Of a stretch of 64,000 bases of DNA, positions 17,186-25,528 are shown in pieces. A program made the position numbers and the translations under genes. The DNA is taken from contig PLXQ01000031.1 in the NCBI GenBank assembly GCA_003151475.1, positions 7,244-71,243 on the forward strand. Direction: 5' to 3'. Under the pieces are notes generated by a model, which saw only the letters and a list, made by a program, of their open reading frames with translations, did no database searches and had not been told where the DNA came from. Source of the DNA: Acidimicrobiaceae bacterium. GTDB lineage: Bacteria; Actinomycetota; Acidimicrobiia; Acidimicrobiales; UBA8190. The stretch's first letter is position 1. Every line of letters begins with the position of its first letter.

Positions 17186-18267
17186 TCGTCCGATCCCAGG
17201 CGGGGTGGGCCCGGGCTCCCGGGCGCCTCTGCCGGGGCAGCCTGGGCTCCGCCCTCGAGCAACGCGTCAGCAGGCACACACGGTCGTACCGAGGCCGCAT
17301 AGACGCGGTCGAGCCCGAATTCCTGCACAAGGGCGACGGCGCGCTCGACGCTGGCGGCGGGCACCGTGTCCACCCACGACCGCAGGCGCTGCGGCGCCTC
17401 CATCATCGGTGTCTTGCGATAATTGGCGGCCGACGGGCGGTCCACGGTCGGTCGGGCCGGGTCGAAGTCCCAGGCCCCTTCTTTGAAGCGCCCCAGATAC
17501 CGGGCCAGTCGCTGTAGCTCGCCGTGTGGGTCCTCCACCAGGTTCTCGTAGAACACGACATGCACCGACCCCGGGGCCAGCTGCCGGATGGGGACGGAGT
17601 TCTCCATGCACCAGCGCAGGACATGACGGTGAAAGAGGTCGGCATCGGCGCTGTGCCGGGCGATGACATCGCGCCACGGCGCCAGAGGGCCGTCCATGAG
17701 CAGCGGCTGGCCGAGGAACTCACTGAGGAAGGGGTCCCACCCCAGCTGCGCGGCTGACCACGCGGTGGCGACCGGATGGCGCAACAGGTAGATGGTCGGC
17801 ACTTCGGGGAAGCGCGCGCCCAACCATGGCAGAGTATTGGTGGCCCGGATCTCCTTCACCAGCCGTCGACGCGGGAAACGGTAAGCGTTGAACTTGTCGG
17901 TCCATGGGCAACGGACCCGGCCCGTCAGGATGTTCCCCCACACGTGCTCAAGCTCAGGGTCCATGACACCGGGCTCGGCGTAGCGCCCCCATGGCACACC
18001 TGCCGACAAGGGCACCCGGTCCCGGCGCAGGGGCTCGAAGATCATCCGGCAGGCGAAGGCCTCGACCAGTACCTCGGACAACCAGGTGGAACCGCTGCGG
18101 CCGCTGCCCACAAGCAACAACGTCTCGGCCGTGTCGTGATTGAGCTCGATGAACGCCGTCTGAGAGGACGTGACTCGCCGCCACCTGCGCTGCACGATAC
18201 GGGGGTGGCGTATCGCCCGACGCACGAAGCGGCTCTCACGGACCAGGGTTCGCCGGACGACGTTCAC
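17182..18267 (-). CDS. Sulfotransferase family protein 2 (inverted paralog of sulfotransferase 3)
   Basis: 361 aa. The PAPS P-loop LLLVGSGRSGSTWLSEVLVE is near residue 52; IYLLRHPVATAWSAAQLG near 165 is the 3'-phosphate site; VVFYENLVEDPHGELQRLA near 255 follows. GTG at 18267 makes it exactly as long as its paralog at 24265. The two proteins differ through most of their length but are identical at DNA level over 267 bp: 17431-17697 here versus 24835-25101 there. Head gene of a coupled pair with the following glycosyltransferase. The first 45 residues are basic and predicted cytosolic. Confidence 0.88.
   Translation of the reverse strand: MNVVRRTLVRESRFVRRAIRHPRIVQRRWRRVTSSQTAFIELNHDTAETLLLVGSGRSGSTWLSEVLVEAFACRMIFEPLRRDRVPLSAGVPWGRYAEPGVMDPELEHVWGNILTGRVRCPWTDKFNAYRFPRRRLVKEIRATNTLPWLGARFPEVPTIYLLRHPVATAWSAAQLGWDPFLSEFLGQPLLMDGPLAPWRDVIARHSADADLFHRHVLRWCMENSVPIRQLAPGSVHVVFYENLVEDPHGELQRLARYLGRFKEGAWDFDPARPTVDRPSAANYRKTPMMEAPQRLRSWVDTVPAASVERAVALVQEFGLDRVYAASVRPCVPADALLEGGAQAAPAEAPGSPGPPRLGSDE
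17431..17697 (-). repeat. 267-bp tract identical to 24835-25101, inverted
   Basis: Reading both strands base by base, the tract runs without a mismatch from the ATGGAC codons after GQPLL to the Pro-Ser codons of RPTVDRPS. The flanking base on each side differs and the flanks are clearly diverged. It lies inside the coding sequence of sulfotransferase 2. The two copies are in inverted orientation about 7.1 kb apart. Confidence 0.9.
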
Positions 18268-18343
18268 GTGATCGATTCTTCCAGAGCCGGCCCCTCTCCC
18301 AGAGCCCACCGCCGTCGAGGTGCGCTGGGCCGGTCCCCGCCGG

Positions 18344-18349
18344 TACCGT
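18344..18349 (+). promoter_or_regulatory. -10 box for a probable leaderless transcript of paralog 3
   Basis: TACCGT ends 7 nt before the GTG at 18357, placing the expected transcription start at or next to the start codon. The same TAnnnT-spacer-start arrangement occurs before five other genes of the window. Confidence 0.45.
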
Positions 18350-18356
18350 GCACCGG

Positions 18357-19412
18357 GTGACCGGACGATTCGCACAGCTCTACCGGCGTCACGTACGGCG
18401 TCCCGTGAACCGCGCCCTGCGCCGCCTCCTGCATCGCCCGCTCGAGGGTTCCCTGGAGGTGCAGCCAAACCCATTCCCTCGGCAGGCCCTCCCCGACATC
18501 CGCCTGTGCGCTGTGCTCGGCACCTGGATGGAGGAGGATATCGTCGAGGCCACCGTTCGCAACGCCTTCGCCCAGGGCGTCGAGGCCGTCTATGTCGTGG
18601 ACAATGCGAGCACAGACGCGACCGTCGAGCGGGCCGTCGCCGCCGGCGCCACACTGGCGGAGTCGTTCGCCACGACCGAGTACCAGGAGCGGGTGCGGAT
18701 TCTCTTCATGAACGCCGTCGTAGCCCGGGCCTCATTGTCGTCGGGCGCGCCCCACACCTGGTGGCTGTGGCTGGACGCCGACGAATTCCCCGAAGGCCCC
18801 GACGGTATGACCATCGCCGACTACCTGCGTACCTTGGACCGGCGCTTCCGCATGGTCGGCAGCACGTACTACAACCACTTCCCCGGCGACAGCCCGGCGT
18901 ACATTCCCGGGTACCACCCCCTCGACTTCCAACCTCTTTGTGAGCGTTTCTGGCCCGAACGGGCACGCCACTGCGGACAACCGCACTGGAAGCATCCGCT
19001 CCAACGCTTCGATCGTGACGGGGCCTTTCTCCTGGCCATGGGTGGGTTCCACTCCGCCACCCTTCGCACCGGGGAGGCGCTGTTGGAGCCGACGGGCGGC
19101 ATCGTGACCCACCACATTCAGTACCGCGAGGAAGCCACTACCCGTGCCCGGCTGGCGCTGTTGTGCGGTTCAGCCCGAAACATGCAGAACGACACCATCG
19201 GCAATACCGAAATGCAGAGGCGTTTCGATTCCCTCGACGCCGTGTACGCCCACCGTTGGACCGATGTCGACAGCCTCCGCCGCCGGGACCCGGTTCTCGG
19301 CGTCCATCCCGAACCCTGGCCCGCCATGGCGTCGGTGCGCCGCTGGTACACGGCGCAGGACCTCGAGGCGGCCCGACGGCGCTCGTCCGACGGCCATGCC
19401 ACGTCCGGGTGA
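18357..19412 (+). CDS. Glyco_tranf_2_4-type glycosyltransferase, paralog 3 of 6
   Basis: 351 aa from GTG 18357 (an in-frame GTG at 18348 would add three residues). CAVLGTWMEEDIVEATVRNA, YVVDNASTDATVERAV, WWLWLDADEFPEGPDGM, VGSTYYNHFPGDSPAYIPGY, FQPLCERFWPERARHCGQP and HWKHPLQRFDRDG are all present. It has a basic N-terminal 45 residues like the other copies. The start at 18357 is preferred because a TACCGT -10 box ends 7 nt upstream. It is divergent from sulfotransferase 2 with an 89-bp spacer, and precedes the ABC exporter. Confidence 0.86.
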   Translation: MTGRFAQLYRRHVRRPVNRALRRLLHRPLEGSLEVQPNPFPRQALPDIRLCAVLGTWMEEDIVEATVRNAFAQGVEAVYVVDNASTDATVERAVAAGATLAESFATTEYQERVRILFMNAVVARASLSSGAPHTWWLWLDADEFPEGPDGMTIADYLRTLDRRFRMVGSTYYNHFPGDSPAYIPGYHPLDFQPLCERFWPERARHCGQPHWKHPLQRFDRDGAFLLAMGGFHSATLRTGEALLEPTGGIVTHHIQYREEATTRARLALLCGSARNMQNDTIGNTEMQRRFDSLDAVYAHRWTDVDSLRRRDPVLGVHPEPWPAMASVRRWYTAQDLEAARRRSSDGHATSG

Positions 19413-19493
19413 GGCCGACCCGGAGGACCCGCATTGCTGCGCACAGTCGCCATACCGGCGTGGCCAGAGCCCCGAGAAGCCGCTGGACTGCTG

Positions 19494-19524
19494 TATCATG
19501 GCTGACTGTATGAGACGGGGGTGG
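19494..19524 (+). promoter_or_regulatory. Promoter and conserved leader box, site A (before the ABC exporter)
   Basis: GCTG followed by TATCAT (19494-19499), 11 nt, then TGAGACGGGGGTGG (19511-19524). Sites B (25499-25528) and C (23966-23996, minus) have the same order and spacing. The box overlaps the first codons of a short leader ORF starting at 19510. Confidence 0.6.
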
Positions 19525-19611
19525 CCACCGACAACGGGCTGGGCGGCTGTTTTTCCCGTCGACGTTCGGGGCCGCGCCCCTGGTGTCCTGGGGGTTTCGA
19601 TTGACTGTTGA
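19510..19611 (+). CDS. Possible 33-aa leader ORF before the ABC exporter (Met-Arg-Arg-Gly type)
   Basis: ATG at 19510 opens MRRGWPPTTGWAAVF and runs to TGA at 19609-19611, 11 nt inside the permease reading frame that starts at TTG 19601. The start MRRG-x-P-x-x-T-G is shared with the leader ORF before glycosyltransferase paralog 5. The leader could couple translation of the weak TTG start. The alternative is that the nucleotide box, not the peptide, is what is conserved. Confidence 0.45.
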   Translation: MRRGWPPTTGWAAVFPVDVRGRAPGVLGVSIDC

Positions 19612-20536
19612 GCCCGGCTCCGAAACCGCGGTCATCGGTGACAAAAAGGGGTTGCGAATCGTCGATCCGGCGTCCATCGCGGATGAACCCCCGACCGACA
19701 GCTACTACCGCCACCGCGTCGCGCTCATACCGGCGATCAGGGAGATGTCCCGACGCCGGGAGATCATGGTCGCGCTAGCCGAGCGCGACGTCCGGGCCAG
19801 CTACAAGCAGGCCGTGCTCGGGATGGGCTGGGCCCTCATCTCCCCCCTGCTACAGGTCATTCTCTTCACCCTGATCTTCGGCCATGTGAAGTCGCTCAAG
19901 ATACCCGGTGTCCCCTACGCCATCTACGCCTATATAGGGATCCTGGCCTGGGTGTATTTTGCCGGCTCGCTCGCCTCGGGCGGCAACTCGATGATCGCGA
20001 ACTTAAATCTGCTGCAGAAGACCCACTTCCCGCGGGAGTGCTTCCCCCTGTCGCAGATGCTCGAGCAGACGCTGTATACGACCATTGGCCTCATACCGTT
20101 GCTGCTCCTGCTGGTCGACAAAGGCTTCGTCCCGAAAATCGAGGCCCTGTGGATCCCGGTCTTCCTCGTCATCGAGTTGATCTTCACCGCCGGTTTGGTC
20201 CTGGCCATGGCGGCACTCATCGTCTATCTACGGGACCTGCAACAGGTGATGGCGATCATCCTGCAACTCGGACTGTTCGCTACGCCCATCATTTGGCCCC
20301 TGTCCAAGCTCGCCAACATCACGTGGGGCCCCCTGCACCACGTGGATTTGAGGCCGTATTACGTGGCCTTCAACCCCCTCGGCGCTGTCATTGACAACAT
20401 ACGGCGCACGGCGCTGCTCGGCCTGTCTCCGGAATGGTCGCTGCTCGGTATCGCGGCGGTGTTCGCTTGCCTGTACTTCGTCGCGGGATACCGCATCTTC
20501 AAGCGGCTCGAGGTGGGTTTTGCCGACATCAGCTGA
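19601..20536 (+). CDS. wzm: ABC-2 type polysaccharide export permease (Wzm-like)
   Basis: 311 aa with six predicted membrane segments; the first follows LAERDVRASYKQAVLGMGWA, the typical Wzm/TagG N-terminal motif. FPRECFPLSQMLEQ between segments and LRPYYVAFNPLGAVIDNIRR near the C-terminus are characteristic ABC-2 polysaccharide permease blocks. With the ATPase encoded next it exports an undecaprenyl-linked glycan across the inner membrane. TTG at 19601 is preferred because GGGGG lies 7 nt upstream; GTG at 19583 lacks a ribosome-binding site. It overlaps the ATPase gene by 17 bp. Confidence 0.9.
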   Translation: MTVEPGSETAVIGDKKGLRIVDPASIADEPPTDSYYRHRVALIPAIREMSRRREIMVALAERDVRASYKQAVLGMGWALISPLLQVILFTLIFGHVKSLKIPGVPYAIYAYIGILAWVYFAGSLASGGNSMIANLNLLQKTHFPRECFPLSQMLEQTLYTTIGLIPLLLLLVDKGFVPKIEALWIPVFLVIELIFTAGLVLAMAALIVYLRDLQQVMAIILQLGLFATPIIWPLSKLANITWGPLHHVDLRPYYVAFNPLGAVIDNIRRTALLGLSPEWSLLGIAAVFACLYFVAGYRIFKRLEVGFADIS

Positions 20537-21704
20537 CGGCACGATCATCGTCGAGCACGTCTGGAAACGATTCCGCGCCGACCAGGCCAAGCCCCGACTC
20601 AACGATCAATTGGCGAGGGTCGGACAGCGCCTGCGCGGCAAAGAACGGGAATGGCGCTGGGTGTTGAAGGACATCAACCTCGAGGTAGAACCCGGCGGGA
20701 CGATGGCCCTTATCGGCGTCAACGGCTCGGGCAAGTCAACCCTGCTCAAAGTGATCAGCAGGGCCATGTACCACACCGCCGGCCGCTGCGAGACCTTCGG
20801 GCGTGTCGGCGCCCTTCTCGAAGTCCGTGGCGGCATCCACCCCCTGCTGAGCGGTAGGGAGAACATCTACATGTTCGGCACCGTCCTGGGTCTGACCCGC
20901 CGGCAGATCAACGAGCGCTTCGATACCATCGTCGACTTCGCCGAGGTGGGCGACGCAATAGACCGCCAGGTCAAGTACTACTCAAGCGGAATGCAGGTTC
21001 GCCTGGGGTTCTCTATCGCTTCCCACCTCGAAGCAGACATCCTCCTCGTCGACGAGATCCTGGCCGTTGGTGATGCCAATTTCCAGCAAAAATGCCTCCG
21101 TCGCATCAGCGAGGTCGTGGCCAACGGCACCACCCTGCTTTTCGTGTCGCACGACCTCGCCGCCGTGGAGGCTATGTGCGACAACGCCATGTGGCTGACC
21201 GACGCCATGGTCAGGGCCTCGGGTCCCACCCGTGACGTCCTGGCCCAGTACCGGGGAGCCATCGAGGAGCAGGCGGTCATGGTGTCGTCGGCCACATCGG
21301 CCCTGCGCGTGCTCAAGGTCGAGGTCACCGGTCCCGATGACGGCATCGCCCAGTCGGGTGAGAACGCCCAGCTCCATTTGGTACTGAGCGCGCCCGAGGC
21401 GGGCGCGGCGCGCTTCTTCGTCGGGGTATCGCAGGGCACCGCCATGCCGATCTTCGTGACCCGCTATTACTCGAAATTCCCTGCGGGCGATTTCGAGATC
21501 CGATGCCAAATCCGCAACCTTCCCATCCCCAAGGGTCGCTACTACGTCTGGCTGGCAGTGAGCGGGCCCGAGAAGCAACCAGCCAACCAGCAATGGAAGC
21601 CCATTGGATCCTTCGACGTCTTCGGCCCCACCGCCGTCGAGCCTCCGAAGGGAGTCATGATCCTGTCACCGGTCTACGTCGACGCCACCTGGGAGTTGTC
21701 GTAA
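20520..21704 (+). CDS. wzt: ABC polysaccharide export ATPase (Wzt-like) with C-terminal extension
   Basis: 394 aa. Walker A GVNGSGKST near residue 66, the signature YYSSGMQVRLGFS near 158, Walker B ADILLVDEILAVGD and the switch His in LLFVSHDLAA identify the nucleotide-binding domain. Residues ~255-394 form a beta-rich Wzt_C-like domain (VEVTGPDDGIAQSGENAQL onward), which in known systems recognises the glycan's terminal modification before export. That makes the sulfation or other capping reaction of this locus a possible export signal. TTG at 20520 is chosen because AGGTGGG precedes it and the upstream frame is the permease shadow. It ends 6 bp from the convergent paralog 4. Confidence 0.9.
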   Translation: MPTSADGTIIVEHVWKRFRADQAKPRLNDQLARVGQRLRGKEREWRWVLKDINLEVEPGGTMALIGVNGSGKSTLLKVISRAMYHTAGRCETFGRVGALLEVRGGIHPLLSGRENIYMFGTVLGLTRRQINERFDTIVDFAEVGDAIDRQVKYYSSGMQVRLGFSIASHLEADILLVDEILAVGDANFQQKCLRRISEVVANGTTLLFVSHDLAAVEAMCDNAMWLTDAMVRASGPTRDVLAQYRGAIEEQAVMVSSATSALRVLKVEVTGPDDGIAQSGENAQLHLVLSAPEAGAARFFVGVSQGTAMPIFVTRYYSKFPAGDFEIRCQIRNLPIPKGRYYVWLAVSGPEKQPANQQWKPIGSFDVFGPTAVEPPKGVMILSPVYVDATWELS

Positions 21705-21710
21705 GGCGAG

Positions 21711-22766
21711 TCAGTGGCTGGTCGACGACGAGTCGTTGGACCATTTCTCTTTGGCCGCCTCCAGTTCGTCCATGTCGTACCAGCGACGGGTACTGGTCGG
21801 TTCGGACCACTTATCGGGCTGTACACCCAACGACGGGGCCTCGCCACGCAGATTGTTCACCTGGGGCCAGTTCTGGGTGTACACGGCGTCGAGTGACTCG
21901 AAGCGCCGCTGGATCATCCGGTTGCCGATGGCGTCGTTGACCGCATTGCGTGCCGGCCCACCGCACAACAACTCCAGGCGCCGACGGGTGACGGATTCCT
22001 CGCGATAAGGGAAGTGATGCGTCACAATACCGCCCACCGGTTCAAGCACCGGTTCACGGGTTCGCAGGGCACCAGTGTGGAATCCGCTGCTGGCCAGGAT
22101 GAAGAGATCGTGGCGGTCGAACCGTTGCAGCGGGTGCTTCCAGTGCGACTGGACGCAATGGTGGACGTACGACGAGGTGTACTGCTCGCACTCGGGCTGG
22201 AAGTCGATGGGATGGAAGCCGGATATGTACTCGGGCTTCCCGGTCGGAAAGTGGTTGTAACAGGTGCTGCCCACGGAGCGGAAGCGCCGGTCCAAGCCGC
22301 GCAGAAACTCGGCGACGGACACACCGCCCGGACCTTCGGGGAACTCGTCGGCGTCCAGCCAAAGCCACCAGATGCTCTCGGCGCCCGATGAAAGCGAGAC
22401 CCGGGCCACCACCGCGTTCATGAGCAGGATGCGGACCCGCTCCTCGTAGGTGTCAGTCTCGAAGGATTCGGCCAACGTGGCGCCGGCGGCTATCGCTCGC
22501 TCGACCGTCGCATCGGTACTGGCATTGTCCACGATGTAGACGGCCTCGACGCCTTGGGCGAAGGCATTGCGCACCGTCGCCTCCACGACGTCCTCTTCCA
22601 TCCACGTGCCTAGGACGGCGAAGAAGCGAAAGTCGTCCGGAGGTTGCGCATCAGGCGGGTTGGGCTCAACCACGATGCGTCCCCTGGTCGTGGGACGCAA
22701 CACCCAACGGGCCCACTGGATGCGGCGTTTGCGCCACTGGCGCCCGACGGCCGCCACCGGGTTCAC
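21711..22766 (-). CDS. Glyco_tranf_2_4-type glycosyltransferase, paralog 4 of 6
   Basis: 351 aa. FAVLGTWMEEDVVEATVRNA, YIVDNASTDATVERAI, WWLWLDADEFPEGPGGV, VGSTCYNHFPTGKPEYISGF and HWKHPLQRFDRHD are conserved; the usual STYYNHF reads STCYNHF here. The C-terminal NNLRGEAPSLGVQP and RRWYDMDELEAAKEKW make it especially close to paralog 6 (25.5 kb). GTG at 22766, 16 bp after the paralog 5 stop, so the two are in one operon. Confidence 0.87.
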   Translation of the reverse strand: MNPVAAVGRQWRKRRIQWARWVLRPTTRGRIVVEPNPPDAQPPDDFRFFAVLGTWMEEDVVEATVRNAFAQGVEAVYIVDNASTDATVERAIAAGATLAESFETDTYEERVRILLMNAVVARVSLSSGAESIWWLWLDADEFPEGPGGVSVAEFLRGLDRRFRSVGSTCYNHFPTGKPEYISGFHPIDFQPECEQYTSSYVHHCVQSHWKHPLQRFDRHDLFILASSGFHTGALRTREPVLEPVGGIVTHHFPYREESVTRRRLELLCGGPARNAVNDAIGNRMIQRRFESLDAVYTQNWPQVNNLRGEAPSLGVQPDKWSEPTSTRRWYDMDELEAAKEKWSNDSSSTSH

Positions 22767-22782
22767 GACAGTGTCGCCGGGA

Positions 22783-23847
22783 TCACGTCAGCACCTCGGG
22801 AATCGCGTGATCGGGCGACCAGCGGCGTCGTGCCTCCTCGAGCTGGCCCATGTCGTACCAACGTCGTGTGCTCGTCGGATCGGGCCACGGGCGGGGTTGC
22901 ACGCCGAGCGCCGGTTCCCAGCCGCGGTGGTTGGCCACGTGCTGCCAGTCCTGGGCGTAGATGGCGTCGAGTGATTGCAGCCGCTTCTTCATCTGCGTGT
23001 TGCCCATGGCGTGGTCGCGCACAGTGCGGTCCGATCCGCACAACAGCTCGAGGCGTGCCCGGGTGTCGGACTCCAAACGGTACTGAACGTGATGAGTCAC
23101 GATGCCGCCCTCCGGTTCCCACAGCGGTTCACGGACCCGTCCGGAAAGCGCCTTTATCGTTCCCGTGTGGAAACCGGGGCCGGCCACGATGAACCTTTCA
23201 TCGCGATCGAACCGCTGCAGCGGGTGCTTCCAGTGGGGCTGGACGCAGTGGCGCGCCCTCGCGGGCCAGAAGCGCTCGCACAAGGGCTGGAAGTCGATGG
23301 GATGGAAGCCGGGAATGTAACTGGGGCGGTCACTGGGGAAGTGGTTGTAGTACGTACTGCCGACGATACGGAACCGACGATCCAAGCTACGGAGGTATTC
23401 GGCGATGGTGAGACCGTCGGGGCCCTCGGGGAACTCGTCGGCGTCCAGCCACAGCCACCAGATGTGTGGTGCGCCGCACGAAAGCGAGATCCGGGCCACC
23501 ATGGCGTTCATGAGCAAGTTCCTCACCGGTTCCTCGTGGGCATCGGTGTCGAACGACTCGACCGAGGTGACGCCGGCGGCGAGCGCCCGCTCGACCGTGG
23601 CATCCGAGCTCGCATTGTCCAAGACATAGACGGCTTCGACTCCCTGGGCGAAAGCATTACGCACCGTCGCCTCGACGATGTCCTCTTCCATCCACGTGCC
23701 GAGGACGGCGAAGAGCCGAAAGTCGTCCAGAGGTTGAGCGTCGGGCGGATTGGCCTCGGGCAGGATGCGTCTCTTGATCAGTGGGCGCAACACCTGCCGA
23801 GCCCATCGACGTTGGCGCCGTCGGACGACCTCCATCGGACTCCTCAT
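22783..23847 (-). CDS. Glyco_tranf_2_4-type glycosyltransferase, paralog 5 of 6
   Basis: 354 aa from ATG 23847. LFAVLGTWMEEDIVEATVRN, YVLDNASSDATVERAL, WWLWLDADEFPEGPDGL, VGSTYYNHFPSDRPSYIPGF, FQPLCERFWPARARHCVQP and HWKHPLQRFDRDE are conserved. ATG 23847 lies one nucleotide after the stop of a leader ORF (TGACATG); a second in-frame ATG at 23835 is preceded by AGGAG and may be used instead. It carries a 10-residue insertion near the IKALSGRVREPL segment compared with its siblings. Transcription probably starts at site C (23991-23996). Confidence 0.86.
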   Translation of the reverse strand: MRSPMEVVRRRQRRWARQVLRPLIKRRILPEANPPDAQPLDDFRLFAVLGTWMEEDIVEATVRNAFAQGVEAVYVLDNASSDATVERALAAGVTSVESFDTDAHEEPVRNLLMNAMVARISLSCGAPHIWWLWLDADEFPEGPDGLTIAEYLRSLDRRFRIVGSTYYNHFPSDRPSYIPGFHPIDFQPLCERFWPARARHCVQPHWKHPLQRFDRDERFIVAGPGFHTGTIKALSGRVREPLWEPEGGIVTHHVQYRLESDTRARLELLCGSDRTVRDHAMGNTQMKKRLQSLDAIYAQDWQHVANHRGWEPALGVQPRPWPDPTSTRRWYDMGQLEEARRRWSPDHAIPEVLT

Positions 23848-23848
23848 G

Positions 23849-23980
23849 TCACGACGACTCCGACGAGATCGTGCGACGGTCGGACCACGTCGTGCCGGGG
23901 GCGGTGCCGGGCAAGCGCCGATTGATGCCAGCTCGCGCACAATTCGACCGCCCGGTGCTGACTGGCCGCCCCCTTCTCAT
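23849..23980 (-). CDS. Possible 43-aa leader ORF before paralog 5 (Met-Arg-Arg-Gly type)
   Basis: ATG at 23980 opens MRRGRPVSTGRSNCARAG and stays open for 43 codons; its TGA (23849-23851) is one nucleotide before the ATG of paralog 5. The N-terminus matches leader A (MRRGWPPTTG). It sits 10 nt after a TAACAT -10 box. The stop-start arrangement suggests termination-reinitiation. Confidence 0.5.
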   Translation of the reverse strand: MRRGRPVSTGRSNCARAGINRRLPGTAPGTTWSDRRTISSESS

Positions 23981-23996
23981 ACCGTTTGAGATGTTA
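23966..23996 (-). promoter_or_regulatory. Promoter and conserved leader box, site C
   Basis: On the minus strand GGACTGCTG, then TAACAT (23996-23991), 11 nt, then TGAGAAGGGGGCGG (23979-23966). The upstream GGACTGCTGTA is also identical to site A, so conservation extends across the promoter and into the transcript. Confidence 0.6.
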
Positions 23997-24253
23997 CAGC
24001 AGTCCGCTCGCTTTTCGGGCCCCCACGGTACCGATCCTAAGACAGTGCGAGTTGGCTCTCGTGCTTAGGGTCAGGCTCCGCAGAGACGGCACCACCGTCG
24101 GACGAGAGTGGTCGGGTCGCCTCGGGGTCCCGCGCCCGATACCAGGGATGTACCGAAACTTGGTCCGTCCATGGTGCGCGTCATGTCCGGGCACATCGTG
24201 GCCGAGGCGACCGATCGCGGTTCGAACCGCATCTCGGTCCGGGCCCGCTCTGG

Positions 24254-24259
24254 TAAAAT
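24254..24259 (+). promoter_or_regulatory. -10 box for a leaderless sulfotransferase 3 transcript
   Basis: TAAAAT ends 5 nt before ATG 24265, so transcription should begin at the start codon. No ribosome-binding site is present, consistent with leaderless translation. No convincing -35 box. Confidence 0.5.
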
Positions 24260-24264
24260 TCGGT

Positions 24265-25350
24265 ATGAGTGCCGTCAGGCGTGCCCTGGCCCGTGAGATC
24301 ACCGTGGTGCGCCGGACGCTGCGCCCAGCGCGGGCCGCTGCCCGCCGCTTGCAGGCCCTTTCCACTCCCGGAACAGGTTTCGTCGAACTCAATCACGACA
24401 CGGCCAAGACCTTCTTACTCGTGAGCAGTGGGCGCAGCGGCTCCACGTGGTTGTCGGAGGTACTGGTCGAGGCCTTCGACTGCCGGATGATCTTCGAGCC
24501 CATGCGCCGTGACAAAGTGCCTTTGTCCGCAACCGTGCCTTGGGGGCGCTATGCCGAGCCCGGCCTGGCCGACCCCGAGCTGGAACGCGTGATGGGGCTC
24601 ATCCTGGGCGGCCGGGTCCGCAGCCAGTGGACCGACAAATTCAACGTCTACCGGTTTCCCCGGCGGCGCCTGGTCAAAGAGGTCCGGGCCACAAACCTTC
24701 TGCCGTGGTTGAGGGACCGGTTCCCCGAGATACCGATCATCTACCTTCTGCGCCATCCGATCGCCATGGCGTGGTCGGCCGCGGAGCTCAAGCTTCAGCC
24801 GTACTTTGGTGAGTTCCTCGGCCAGCCGCTGCTTATGGACGGCCCTCTGGCGCCGTGGCGCGATGTCATCGCCCGGCACAGCGCCGATGCCGACCTCTTT
24901 CACCGTCATGTCCTGCGCTGGTGCATGGAGAACTCCGTCCCCATCCGGCAGCTGGCCCCGGGGTCGGTGCATGTCGTGTTCTACGAGAACCTGGTGGAGG
25001 ACCCACACGGCGAGCTACAGCGACTGGCCCGGTATCTGGGGCGCTTCAAAGAAGGGGCCTGGGACTTCGACCCGGCCCGACCGACCGTGGACCGCCCGTC
25101 GCGCGCCAACTATCGCAAGACACCGATGATGTCGGCGGACGAGCGCCTGCGGTCGTGGGTGGACACGGTCCCCGTCGCCAGCGTCGAGCGCGCCGTCGCC
25201 CTTGTGAAGGAATTCGGGCTCGACCATGTCTATGGGGCCGACGTCCGGCCGAACGTGACGGCCGAGGCGTTGCTGCAGGGCGGCACCGCATGCCCGCCGG
25301 GGCAGGTACCAGGGGTCTCCCGGGGCACGGAGTCGTCAACGTCCCGATAG
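24265..25350 (+). CDS. Sulfotransferase family protein 3 (inverted paralog of sulfotransferase 2)
   Basis: 361 aa, same length as its paralog at 17182-18267. PAPS P-loop FLLVSSGRSGSTWLSEVLVE near residue 51, IYLLRHPIAMAWSAAELK near 165, VVFYENLVEDPHGELQRLA near 255. It shares 267 identical base pairs with the paralog in the central region, while the rest differs at many codons. ATG 24265 is selected because a TAAAAT box sits 5 nt before it and no ribosome-binding site is seen upstream. Followed by glycosyltransferase paralog 6, mirroring the sulfotransferase-glycosyltransferase pair of the minus strand. Confidence 0.88.
   Translation: MSAVRRALAREITVVRRTLRPARAAARRLQALSTPGTGFVELNHDTAKTFLLVSSGRSGSTWLSEVLVEAFDCRMIFEPMRRDKVPLSATVPWGRYAEPGLADPELERVMGLILGGRVRSQWTDKFNVYRFPRRRLVKEVRATNLLPWLRDRFPEIPIIYLLRHPIAMAWSAAELKLQPYFGEFLGQPLLMDGPLAPWRDVIARHSADADLFHRHVLRWCMENSVPIRQLAPGSVHVVFYENLVEDPHGELQRLARYLGRFKEGAWDFDPARPTVDRPSRANYRKTPMMSADERLRSWVDTVPVASVERAVALVKEFGLDHVYGADVRPNVTAEALLQGGTACPPGQVPGVSRGTESSTSR
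24835..25101 (+). repeat. 267-bp tract identical to 17431-17697, inverted
   Basis: Second copy of the perfect tract, inside sulfotransferase 3. First mismatches are the base before ATGGAC (T here, C in the other copy) and the base after CCGTCG. Recombination between the two copies would invert 17.7-24.8 kb and exchange the N-terminal halves and promoters of the two genes. Confidence 0.9.
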
Positions 25351-25498
25351 ACGATGGCGCGTCGCATGCCCGGAAGTGCTCGAGGACAAGCGATGACTGG
25401 AGCCGCGCAACGAAGACACCAGCAAACGCCCCGGCAGCGACGATTAGAATTCCTGAACATCGCGTACGCCCAGCACCTGTCGGGCCGGGGCGCTGCGA

Positions 25499-25528
25499 TA
25501 ACATGGCTCGGCCATGAGACGGGGGGCC
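25499..25528 (+). promoter_or_regulatory. Promoter and conserved leader box, site B (before paralog 6)
   Basis: TAACAT (25499-25504), 10 nt, then TGAGACGGGGGGCC (25515-25528). Same order as sites A and C, with one base less spacing. Confidence 0.55.
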
